Source: Stakelama marina (GTDB lineage: Bacteria; Pseudomonadota; Alphaproteobacteria; Sphingomonadales; Sphingomonadaceae). Taken from it: DNA of 64,000 nt. Shown in pieces: positions 25,370 through 32,738 of the stretch. The position numbers and the translations under genes are program-made. The DNA is taken from NCBI RefSeq assembly GCF_018122655.1, contig NZ_JAGRQC010000004.1:434001-498000 (forward strand), given 5' to 3'. The notes under the pieces are model-generated. The model saw nothing but the letters and a program-made list of their open reading frames with translations, was not told the origin of the DNA and ran no database searches. Numbering within the stretch: position 1 is the stretch's first letter; the number at the start of each line of letters is the position of its first letter.

Positions 25370-27121
25370 TCAATCGGACAGCTTTGACCCGAGATATTCG
25401 GCCAGATATTCAAGGCACGCGATACGCCGCCAAAGGCCGGTGTCGGTCACGTTTTCCATTCGAAACCACCGCCGCATCATCGGAAAGCCGGGATTGACGA
25501 CGCGGTCCATATATTCGGGCGACAGCAGCCCGCCATGTTCGTCACCCATCGGGCGCAGGCGGCGCTGCACGGCATAGCTGTTGGCGCGCACCCAGGCCGG
25601 GCGGATGCGCGACGACCATTCTTCGAAGCGGTGACGCCGCGACGGCGGTTCGGCGAAGCTGTGGCCATAGGCGGACATATGCGCCGCCAGTCCGGGGTCG
25701 ATCGCCTCCAGCAGCCTGGCCTCGAACCGTCCGACCTGCTTCATCGTCATGGGCAGCGCCATCGCTTCCGCCACCACCTGATGATCGAGGAACGGCATCA
25801 TGTACGCGCCGTAGCGCGCCTCGAGCCCGATCTCGCGACCGAACAGGGCGCGGCAGCGGACGCGCGGATAGATTTGTTCGATGCGCAGGCGGGGCAGGGG
25901 CGTGCGAATATCGGTTGCGCCGACCGCTTCGGCGATCTTGCCCGCGACCCGGTCGATAAAGGCGCGCGGGTGGAACTCTGCGGTGACGTCGCGGCTGGTG
26001 AAGCGCGCGAAAAAGGTGTTGGCGACGGCAACCGCCGATTTCGGCCGGTCGCTCAGATAGAAGAAGTCGCGCCAGATTTCGCCGCAACCGCCCGATGCGG
26101 CAAGCCCGCCGCCCGCGTGCCGCCCCTCGATCGCGACCATGTTGCCGCCATTGTCGAAAATGTTGCCATAGCCGGGCAGCGCGTCGAACCTGTGAAAATG
26201 TTTGCGCGTCAATTCGGTGAAGGCGTCCGGGGCGAGTGGTCGTTGCGCCTTGTCGATCCATTCGACCTCGAATCCCTCGGCCTTGCCGATGGCGCGGGCG
26301 ATCTCGACATCCTCGCTGCCCGGCGGTCCATAGACATAGACATGCGGTGTCGACCCGGCGGCGCGCAGCGTTGCGAGCACCAGGCGCGAGTCGATGCCGC
26401 CGGATAGCGGGCAGTGAACATGGTCGCCAAAGTGGTCAACGTGCGCCTCGACCACCGCCATCAGCCGGTCGCGGTGCGCCGGTATGCGCTCGGCGATGGT
26501 CTGCGCGTCGGCCGTGTCGGGGAGCGGCTTTTGCACCTCGTGCAGCGTCACCCCATCGGGCGTCAGTTCGGCGATGTGGCCCGGTCCCAGCGTTTTCAGG
26601 TCGGCAAAGACCGTGTCGTTGCCGATCGGCATGACGTTGAACGCGAACTCATACAGGCCCTGCGGGTCGAACCGGACCTGCGGCAGTGCCTCGAGCGCCG
26701 ACAGGAGCGAGGTCGAGAGCACGCGCTGCCCCCGGTCGAGATAGATCTGAAAGGCGGCGAACCAGTCTGTGAAGACGAAGGTGCGCCCGCGCTTGTGGAC
26801 GACGGCGGCGAACTGGCCGCCGATTCGCGACCAGTCCAGCCCGTGCGGCAGGTCCGCCTCGTCGAGCAGCATCTCCAGCGCGGCGCGGCCCATGCGGCCG
26901 GCATAGGTCAGCGTGCCGGCGATCGCGGCGAAGTCGGCGCCACGGGTGAACACCGTCTCAGGCCCGCCGATCATATAGGGCCAGGCGAGCACGTCCCAGC
27001 CACGCCCCGGCAGCGCGGTCGGACCGGCGAAACCGTGACGCGCGAACTGCGCGCGCGCGGCCGTCAGCGCATCCGAAGCGTGCTGCGCGTCTTGCGTGTT
27101 GACGAGGAACAGGCCTGCCAT
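25370..27121 (-). CDS. Asparagine-synthase-like protein lacking the glutaminase Cys
   Basis: A 583-aa protein with an N-terminal Ntn-hydrolase-like domain (about 1-200) and a C-terminal adenylating domain. The P loop LSGGIDSR is near residues 237-244, matching the SGGxDS signature. The enzyme class makes amides through an acyl-adenylate. The start reads MAGLF instead of MCGIF, so the N-terminal nucleophile that releases ammonia from glutamine is missing and the enzyme must use another amine donor or do another adenylation, as in beta-lactam synthetase relatives. Its position 40 bases after the ligase-like gene points to polysaccharide or glycan modification. Substrate unknown. Confidence 0.82.
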   Translation of the reverse strand: MAGLFLVNTQDAQHASDALTAARAQFARHGFAGPTALPGRGWDVLAWPYMIGGPETVFTRGADFAAIAGTLTYAGRMGRAALEMLLDEADLPHGLDWSRIGGQFAAVVHKRGRTFVFTDWFAAFQIYLDRGQRVLSTSLLSALEALPQVRFDPQGLYEFAFNVMPIGNDTVFADLKTLGPGHIAELTPDGVTLHEVQKPLPDTADAQTIAERIPAHRDRLMAVVEAHVDHFGDHVHCPLSGGIDSRLVLATLRAAGSTPHVYVYGPPGSEDVEIARAIGKAEGFEVEWIDKAQRPLAPDAFTELTRKHFHRFDALPGYGNIFDNGGNMVAIEGRHAGGGLAASGGCGEIWRDFFYLSDRPKSAVAVANTFFARFTSRDVTAEFHPRAFIDRVAGKIAEAVGATDIRTPLPRLRIEQIYPRVRCRALFGREIGLEARYGAYMMPFLDHQVVAEAMALPMTMKQVGRFEARLLEAIDPGLAAHMSAYGHSFAEPPSRRHRFEEWSSRIRPAWVRANSYAVQRRLRPMGDEHGGLLSPEYMDRVVNPGFPMMRRWFRMENVTDTGLWRRIACLEYLAEYLGSKLSD

Positions 27122-27161
27122 GGCTGCGTGCCTACCGAAGGAGGGTTAAAAAGCCGGTCAT

Positions 27162-28526
27162 TCAGGCGGGTTGCGGCTGGGCGGCGGGCGGCGGTCGTCG
27201 CAACATCGGCGCACGCGCATTTTCGCGCCGCTTGCGCGCGACATAGGTGTCGAAACCGATCTGCGTGCCGACGAGCATATAGACGAACGGGTTGAGCGCG
27301 ATGCCGACAAAGGCGGCGCCGAGCAGGTAAATCATGTGCGCCTGTTGCAGCGCCACGGCGAGCGGCGCGATCCACGCATCCTCGCCCTCTGCCTTGCGAT
27401 ATCGCCTGCGGATCAGTTCCATGCGGAACAGGCCCGAAAAATGGATGCAGATCCACAGCAACAGCCCCGGCCATCCCTGCTCGCCCAGCATCTCGAAATA
27501 AGCGCTGTGATAGGCGCGCGCCTGATCGGTTTCCTTGGTCTTTTCGACGAGCTCGTTGTTCGCTTTGCCCTTGGTATCGACCAGATTGTAGCTCAGGCGG
27601 TTCTGGCGATACGCCTCGAACCCACCGCCGAACGGGTGATCCTTCACATAGTTCAGCGTCCAGCCCCAGACCGCCAGCCGCGTCGATGCCGATTCGTCCG
27701 ACTTGTAGGTCTTTATCGTCTCCATCCGCGCCGTGTAGGACGACGGGAGGAGCGGGATGACAGCAAGTCCAACGGCGGCGATCGCGCCGAGGTAGAGGAG
27801 CTTTCGCTTTACCTCGCGCAGCATCAGGAGCGCGAGGAAGGCGATGCAGACAAGGCCGGTGCGTGCCGATGTGCCGATAGGGATCAGCATGCATGCGAAG
27901 ATCAGCGCATAGCAATAGATCTTCACGCGCCAGTCGGGCTTGAAGATCGTGCCGTGTTTGGTGAACCACAGGATGATCGGGATGACGCAGATCGACACCG
28001 CAGAGATGATGCTGCCCTCGAACAGGCCCGAATTGTTGGAAACCATCAGGTTGAGCTCGCCATAGCCGCCGCCCGAGGCGAGCGTCTTGATACCGCCGAC
28101 CACGACGATCGACGACAGCGACAGCAGCATGAACAGCAGCAGCGCTTCGATCCGGAGCTTGGTGCGCAGCGTGAGCGGCAGGAACATGGCGAAGATCAGC
28201 GCCTTGTACACCCAGTCCCATTTGAACGCCGCCTCGACCGGGAAATCCGCGTGGAGCGTCGTCCACCAGCAATAGCAGAACAGCGTGAGCAGCAGGAACT
28301 GGCGCGGCGCCACGCGCACGTCGCGCTTGTCATCGACCAGCAGCCAGCCGAGCGCGGCACAGCCGAACGCGATCAGCGAGATCGGGATCGAATTGAGCAG
28401 GAAGTAGCTCAACCGCTGCGGCGAGACGACGTCGATATAGACATAGGTGAGGACGAACAGGAACGGCCGGCGAAAACCGAACGCCAGCAGCGTCGCCAGA
28501 AATCCGATAAAGGCGAGGTCACGCAC
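27162..28526 (-). CDS. O-glycosylation-ligase-type membrane protein (exosortase A system)
   Basis: A 454-aa protein of about ten to eleven membrane spans related to O-antigen ligase and polymerase (Wzy/WaaL). The start, RDLAFIGFLATLLAFGFRRP then VLTYVYIDVVSPQRLSYFLL, matches what I know of the exosortase-A-associated putative O-glycosylation ligase family (TIGR03097). A large periplasmic loop with the HPFGGGFEAYRQNRLSYN motif follows (about 285-305), as does AYHSAYFEMLGEQGWPGL. It probably joins or polymerises glycan units at the periplasmic face. The start is GTG (28524-28526), overlapping the 53-aa gene upstream by 8 bases. Confidence 0.87.
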   Translation of the reverse strand: MRDLAFIGFLATLLAFGFRRPFLFVLTYVYIDVVSPQRLSYFLLNSIPISLIAFGCAALGWLLVDDKRDVRVAPRQFLLLTLFCYCWWTTLHADFPVEAAFKWDWVYKALIFAMFLPLTLRTKLRIEALLLFMLLSLSSIVVVGGIKTLASGGGYGELNLMVSNNSGLFEGSIISAVSICVIPIILWFTKHGTIFKPDWRVKIYCYALIFACMLIPIGTSARTGLVCIAFLALLMLREVKRKLLYLGAIAAVGLAVIPLLPSSYTARMETIKTYKSDESASTRLAVWGWTLNYVKDHPFGGGFEAYRQNRLSYNLVDTKGKANNELVEKTKETDQARAYHSAYFEMLGEQGWPGLLLWICIHFSGLFRMELIRRRYRKAEGEDAWIAPLAVALQQAHMIYLLGAAFVGIALNPFVYMLVGTQIGFDTYVARKRRENARAPMLRRPPPAAQPQPA

Positions 28527-28680
28527 GCGGACGCCCCCATCTGGATGTTTTGACCTCGGTCCGGCCGCGCTTCATGCTTGGCTTGGCGTCTTCGCGGTCG
28601 AGATCGTCGCGGCGCAGCAGCAGCCATGCCGTCAGCAGCAACAGGCCATGCGATAGGCCGAGCGCGAAATTGTCGATCAT
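28519..28680 (-). CDS. 53-aa single-span membrane peptide
   Basis: A small gene on the minus strand encodes MIDNFALGLSHGLLLLTAWL (residues 1-20), then LLRRDDLDREDAKPSMKR and a basic tail. It has one membrane segment of about 17 residues and a charged C-terminus. Its TGA overlaps the GTG start of the ligase-like gene by 8 bases, which argues that it is translated and coupled. I recall similar tiny proteins next to exosortase-linked ligases in sphingomonads but cannot name a family. It may be a small partner of the ligase. The upstream 119 bases hold the divergent promoters shared with the transferase at 28800. Confidence 0.72.
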   Translation of the reverse strand: MIDNFALGLSHGLLLLTAWLLLRRDDLDREDAKPSMKRGRTEVKTSRWGRPRA

Positions 28681-28799
28681 GTGTCGCAGCCGCCTTTTCG
28701 TAACCGGGCAATGGGCGCCGCCCTTGCCGTGCTTTACGCTTCCTATCGGCGACGGGTTGACGCTGCGTTAAACAGTCCTGTGGCAGGGGGATTCGCGAC

Positions 28800-30014
28800 A
28801 TGCGGATTCTTCACATCCTCGATCACGGCCTTCCGCTGCACAGCGGCTATGCGTTCCGGACCCGCGCGATCCTGAAGGCGCAGCAGGCGTTGGGCTGGGA
28901 CGTCGCAAGCGTGACCGGCCCGCGCCACGGCGACAGCGATGCGGGCGTGGAGGTGGTCGACGGCCTGACCTTTCACCGGACGATCGCACCTGCCAAGGCG
29001 CCGACGCCGCTCGGCGAATGGCGTGAGATCAGGGCATTCTCCAAGCGCATCGACGCAGCCGTCGACGCCTTCCGGCCCGATATCCTCCACGCGCATTCGC
29101 CGGTTCTGGATGCGATCGCGGGGCTGCGCGTCGCGCGACGGCGCGGCCTGCCGCTCGTTTATGAAATTCGCGCTTTCTGGGAAGATGCCGCGGTCGGCAA
29201 CGGCACGGGTACCGAGGGATCGCTTCGCTATCGCCTGACCAAGGCGGCGGAAACGCGAGCGGTGAAACAGGCCGATGCGGTGGCGGTGATCTGCGAAGGA
29301 CTGCGCGACGACCTGATCGCGCGCGGCATCGATCCGGCGAAGATCATGGTGTCGCCAAATGGGGTCGATATGACGCTGTTCGGGACCGCCCCGACGCGCG
29401 ACGCTGCGCTGGCGGCCGAACTCGGCCTCGATGGCGGCGATGTGATCGGCTTCATCGGTAGCTTTTACGATTATGAAGGGCTCGACGACCTGATCGCGGC
29501 GATGCCGATGCTCGTGGCGAAGCGTCCGGCGGCTCAGCTCGTGCTGGTCGGGGGAGGGCCGGAGGAACCCGCGCTCAGGCGGCAGGCGGAAGCGTCATCG
29601 GCCGCCGGGCATATCCATTTCATCGGCCGCGTGCCGCACGATCAGGTCGAACGCTATTACGGGCTGATCGATATCCTCGCCTATCCGCGCAAGCGCATGC
29701 GGCTGACCGACCTGGTGACGCCGCTCAAGCCGCTGGAGGCGATGGCGCAGGAACGGCTGGTCGCGGCGTCCGATGTCGGCGGCCACCGCGAACTGATCCG
29801 CGATGGCGAGACCGGCACGCTGTTTCCGCCAGACGATCCCGCAGGCATTGCCGATGCCCTCTCCGCGATGTTCGCCGACCGCGAAAGCTGGCCGCGGCGC
29901 CGCGCCACCGCGCGGGCATTTGTCGAGGCGGAGCGTAACTGGTCGTCAAATGTTTCGCGCTACGATCCTGTCTATCGAGCGCTCGTTCACCCCAGCGAAT
30001 CGGATAAGTCATGA
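28800..30014 (+). CDS. Exosortase-A-system glycosyltransferase (GT4)
   Basis: A 404-aa GT-B glycosyltransferase. The N-terminal MRILHILDHGLPLHSGYAFR then TRAILKAQQALGWDV matches my recollection of the PEP-CTERM/exosortase-A-associated transferase family (TIGR04063). Other motifs are VYEIRAFWEDAAVGNGT, VSPNGVDMTLF and the donor site PLKPLEAMAQERLVAASDVGG. It should add a sugar to a lipid-linked exopolysaccharide repeat in the cytoplasm. AGGGGG lies upstream of the ATG. It is divergent from the ligase operon and overlaps the next gene by 4 bases. Confidence 0.89.
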   Translation: MRILHILDHGLPLHSGYAFRTRAILKAQQALGWDVASVTGPRHGDSDAGVEVVDGLTFHRTIAPAKAPTPLGEWREIRAFSKRIDAAVDAFRPDILHAHSPVLDAIAGLRVARRRGLPLVYEIRAFWEDAAVGNGTGTEGSLRYRLTKAAETRAVKQADAVAVICEGLRDDLIARGIDPAKIMVSPNGVDMTLFGTAPTRDAALAAELGLDGGDVIGFIGSFYDYEGLDDLIAAMPMLVAKRPAAQLVLVGGGPEEPALRRQAEASSAAGHIHFIGRVPHDQVERYYGLIDILAYPRKRMRLTDLVTPLKPLEAMAQERLVAASDVGGHRELIRDGETGTLFPPDDPAGIADALSAMFADRESWPRRRATARAFVEAERNWSSNVSRYDPVYRALVHPSESDKS

Positions 30015-30868
30015 CCGCGTACACGTTCCGTCCCAGCCTCAAGGCCCCGCTTACTGCCACGGCCCCGCTTGCCGCCGCACTGTTTGCCGGGGCTGCGATC
30101 GGGCTTGCACCGGTTGCGATGCTGGAACGCGTGGTGATGGAAAGCGGTCTGCCGGCGGTGCTTCCTGCCGCCGCTCCGCCGCTGGGCGTAACCGCGCGGG
30201 TCGCGATGGCGCTGATTGCCGCAGGGCTGGCCGCCATGGCCGTGTGGGCGGTGGTTTCGCTGCTCGCGCTGCGCCGTCTTGGCGCGTCGCAGCCCGCCAT
30301 CGCCGATGAACCCTATGAGATGGTGCCGCAGGTGCGCCGTGCCGATGCGCATCCGGACGCCCCGCCGCGTGCGCCGCTTCGCGCCACGGTCGATCTCGGC
30401 GTACCGTCCGAGCCGGCGCGCGACATCGAGGCAGTCGAAGACGATGCGATCGTTGAAGAAACGCCTGTCGTTCTGCGCAAGCCGCCGGTCGAGCGTGACC
30501 TTCCCAACGATCTCGATCAGCCGCTGTCGAGCTACGATCCCGACGCGCTGCCCGACACACCGCTGGCGCCGCAACAGCCGGTGCGTCCGCTCCATCGCCC
30601 GGCGCCGCAACCGCTCGAGGCCGGGGAGCGCCTGGAAACCTTCGAACTGACGCCGCCGGTGCGTCGGGCATCCGAACCGCAGCGGATAGAGGAAGACGAT
30701 ATTCCGATCACCGGGCCGGAGACGGAGGCGACGGTTCATGCGCTGCTCGAAAGGCTCGAACGCGGTGTCGAGCGTCGCGCGCGCCGTCGCGTCGAAAAGC
30801 CCGCGACGGCAGCGGCGGGGCTGAACGGTACGCTCGACCAGCTTCGCAAGCTGGCGGTAAACGGCTGA
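30011..30868 (+). CDS. Hypothetical two-span membrane protein
   Basis: A 285-aa protein with two membrane segments near the N-terminus (about residues 18-35 and 61-88). A long acidic, proline-rich soluble region (about 95-260) follows, and a short helical end (LDQLRKLAVNG). No enzymatic motif is seen. Its ATG overlaps the transferase stop (ATGA), so it is translated with it. The soluble part may project into the cytoplasm as a disordered linker. I do not recognise it; the coupling suggests a role in the polysaccharide pathway. Confidence 0.75.
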   Translation: MTAYTFRPSLKAPLTATAPLAAALFAGAAIGLAPVAMLERVVMESGLPAVLPAAAPPLGVTARVAMALIAAGLAAMAVWAVVSLLALRRLGASQPAIADEPYEMVPQVRRADAHPDAPPRAPLRATVDLGVPSEPARDIEAVEDDAIVEETPVVLRKPPVERDLPNDLDQPLSSYDPDALPDTPLAPQQPVRPLHRPAPQPLEAGERLETFELTPPVRRASEPQRIEEDDIPITGPETEATVHALLERLERGVERRARRRVEKPATAAAGLNGTLDQLRKLAVNG

Positions 30869-30882
30869 TCGCACGAAAGGCG

Positions 30883-31191
30883 TCAGCGCTCCTCCACACT
30901 CAGCACCTCGATCGCGGCGATGGTCGAATCGCCGCCGGTGCGGACGCATTCGACCGATAGACCGGCGACCAGATGCCCGCGTAGCGGCAGGTCCGCTTCG
31001 GGCAGACCATCGAGCCAGCACCTCGCATCGCCGGACAGGCGCATGGTGATCTTGTGCCGCGCGCCGACAAAGGTCGCGCTCGCCCAGCGCCTCCAGTCGC
31101 CTGCCGCGATCTCCACCGAAATTCCGTGATCGGCGCCGCTGCGGATGAGCGCGCGTTCCAGCAGTGTCGCTGCATCGGGACCGCGGCTCAT
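30883..31191 (-). CDS. Hypothetical protein
   Basis: A 102-aa soluble protein beginning MSRGPDAATLLERALIRSGA. Short beta-like stretches (ISVEIAAGDWRRWASATFVG, HKITMRLSGDARCWLDGLP) alternate through the rest. It has no signal peptide, membrane segment or known motif. The 4-base overlap with the 62-aa gene upstream (ATGA) shows a two-gene operon. The organisation next to an S24 repressor suggests a mini regulatory locus, but no function is supported. Confidence 0.7.
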   Translation of the reverse strand: MSRGPDAATLLERALIRSGADHGISVEIAAGDWRRWASATFVGARHKITMRLSGDARCWLDGLPEADLPLRGHLVAGLSVECVRTGGDSTIAAIEVLSVEER

Positions 31192-31376
31192 CGTTTGGCC
31201 TCCGCATCGTCACGCGCCATGAACGCTTCGATCCGCGCGATCATTTCCGCACGCGGTTCGCGCCCGTTGCGCATGTCGCCGACCAGCCGCGGATCGCGCG
31301 CCGCGAGCCGACCGAATTTGGTCGGCGGCATATTCTGCTTCCTGAGATAGCGTTCGACCTTCCACAACACCGTCAT
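31188..31376 (-). CDS. Small helix-turn-helix-like protein
   Basis: A 62-aa basic protein. MPPTKFGRLAARDPRLVGDM (about residues 16-35) then RNGREPRAEMIARIEAFMA has the length and helix pattern of a compact DNA-binding domain. It is divergent from the S24 repressor gene at 31471, with 94 bases between them. The short length and the position suggest a regulator or antirepressor-like protein. This is inference from size and pattern, not from a recognised family. Confidence 0.65.
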   Translation of the reverse strand: MTVLWKVERYLRKQNMPPTKFGRLAARDPRLVGDMRNGREPRAEMIARIEAFMARDDAEAKR

Positions 31377-31423
31377 GCTCGCCTTTCTCCCGAGTCTCGC
31401 TTTCGATGTTCCTTGTCTGTTCT

Positions 31424-31464
31424 GGGAAATCCTACTTGTCTAGGAAATTTCCTACGCGTATGGA
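31424..31464 (+). promoter_or_regulatory. Palindromic operator over a repressor promoter
   Basis: A perfect 14-bp palindrome TAGGAAATTTCCTA lies at 31441-31454. A related half site GGGAAATCCTA is at 31424-31434. On the + strand, TTGTCT (31436-31441) and TATGGA (31459-31464) are spaced 17 bases and could be -35 and -10 boxes, with the palindrome between them. The -10 is only 6 bases from the S24 repressor start codon, so the message would be almost leaderless. Autoregulation and control of the divergent small genes is inferred. Confidence 0.55.
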
Positions 31465-31470
31465 TCGACT

Positions 31471-32103
31471 ATGGAGAAAGCGGTCGATCCACGCGCGGCG
31501 CTAGACGCGCTGGTCCATGAACGGGGCGAAAGCTATGCCGCGCTCTCGCGGATGCTGGGGCGCAATCCGGCCTATCTTCAGCAATATGTGAAGCGCGGAT
31601 CTCCCCGGATATTGCCGGAGCGCGACCGGGCGATGCTCGCGCGTTACTTCGGGGTGGCCGAAGCGCAGCTGGGCGGTCCGGCAGAGGCGGGCGCGCTGGT
31701 CGGCGTGCCGGCGGTCGATGTCGCGGCGACAGCGGGGCGGGGCGGTCTGCTCGCCGATGACGCGCGCCGCCATGTCCGCCGCTTCGATGCAGAGCTGCTT
31801 CGCGCGCTGGGGCTCAAGCCCGCGGCGGTATCGCTGGTGCGCGTCATCGGCGATTCGATGGAGCCGACGCTGTTCGACGGCGACGAAATCCTCGTCAACA
31901 GTGCCGATCGCTCGGTGGGTACCCCAGGGGGGCTATATGTCCTGCGCCTCGACGACGGCGTGATGGTCAAGCGGCTCCGGCGAGACGGCGACGCGATCGT
32001 GATATCGAGCGACAATCCCGCCTATATCGAACAGCGCGCAGGCAAGGGCAGCGGCATCCAGATCATCGGACGCGTCGCCTGGCTGGGCCGCGTGCCCGCC
32101 TGA
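31471..32103 (+). CDS. S24 family LexA/CI-like repressor
   Basis: A 210-aa protein with an N-terminal helix-turn-helix (about residues 18-62, SYAALSRMLGRNPAYLQQYV) and a C-terminal S24 peptidase domain. The catalytic serine is Ser129 in VIGDSMEPTLFDGDE and the lysine is Lys167 in GVMVKRLRRDG, the standard dyad. Such proteins repress genes until self-cleavage follows DNA damage or another signal. No ribosome site is seen before the ATG, consistent with a leaderless message. The gene is divergent from two small unknown genes, with an operator between. Confidence 0.9.
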   Translation: MEKAVDPRAALDALVHERGESYAALSRMLGRNPAYLQQYVKRGSPRILPERDRAMLARYFGVAEAQLGGPAEAGALVGVPAVDVAATAGRGGLLADDARRHVRRFDAELLRALGLKPAAVSLVRVIGDSMEPTLFDGDEILVNSADRSVGTPGGLYVLRLDDGVMVKRLRRDGDAIVISSDNPAYIEQRAGKGSGIQIIGRVAWLGRVPA

Positions 32104-32283
32104 TCAGCGGCGGCCGCGCTGCCAGAGTTCGAGCAGGATCAGCGCGACCATGCCCGCGCCCAGTCCGGCGAAGAAACCGATCGTCACCTGACCGACGATC
32201 AGTCCGATCACGACGCCGGCAAAGATTCCGATGGTCAACAGAATGCCGCCGGCGAGCGGTTTTTGCGGGGTGGGCTGTTCCAT
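32104..32283 (-). CDS. Small membrane protein
   Basis: A 59-aa protein (MEQPTPQKPLAGGILLTIGI at its start) with two adjacent hydrophobic segments (about residues 10-30 and 33-53), joined by glycines and ending in QRGRR. It abuts the repressor gene tail to tail. No ribosome site decides the start: the ATG at 32283 is chosen over a GTG at 32319 because it gives a normal N-terminus. Function unknown. Confidence 0.6.
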   Translation of the reverse strand: MEQPTPQKPLAGGILLTIGIFAGVVIGLIVGQVTIGFFAGLGAGMVALILLELWQRGRR

Positions 32284-32457
32284 GCGCGGCGTTTGCCATG
32301 TCCCGCGATTGGACGCCACCGTCTTGATCCGGGACAGGCGGTACGACCCTGCATGCGATGGTTATGCGCCGTTTACCCTCGCACCCGTGGGAAACGCGCG
32401 AAACCGCGCCGTTTGGCACATAGCTTGTTGGTGGCGCGGGTGATGTTCGATCCCCCC

Positions 32458-32670
32458 ATGCCCCAGCTCCCCTATCTCGCCAGCATTGAAGAGGTAGTCA
32501 CTGCCGATCGTCTGATCGCCGAATATGGCGAAGAGGCGGGATTCGAGGCGGCGTCGCGTGCGGATCGCAGCCGCGACCTCGGCAACCACATCCATTTCTG
32601 CCGCTGGCGGCAGATCGAGCGGCTGATCCTGATGCTGTCGGCGGACGAGGCGGTCGGCACCGTCCATTGA
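32458..32670 (+). CDS. Small hypothetical protein
   Basis: A 70-aa soluble protein (MPQLPYLASIEEVVTADRLI at its start, then AEYGEEAGFEAAS) containing a helix with RDLGNHIHFCRWRQIERLIL. It has one cysteine and no signal peptide. It sits 69 bases before tamA on the same strand. An alternative ATG at 32443 adds five residues, and neither start has a clear ribosome site. The sequence looks globular and well behaved; I do not recognise the family. Confidence 0.6.
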   Translation: MPQLPYLASIEEVVTADRLIAEYGEEAGFEAASRADRSRDLGNHIHFCRWRQIERLILMLSADEAVGTVH

Positions 32671-32738
32671 TCGGATTGCACGTTCGGCGCGCGGCGAGAC
32701 CATTGCCGGTGCCGTGCGGTTCGCGCTAAGCCCCTTTC

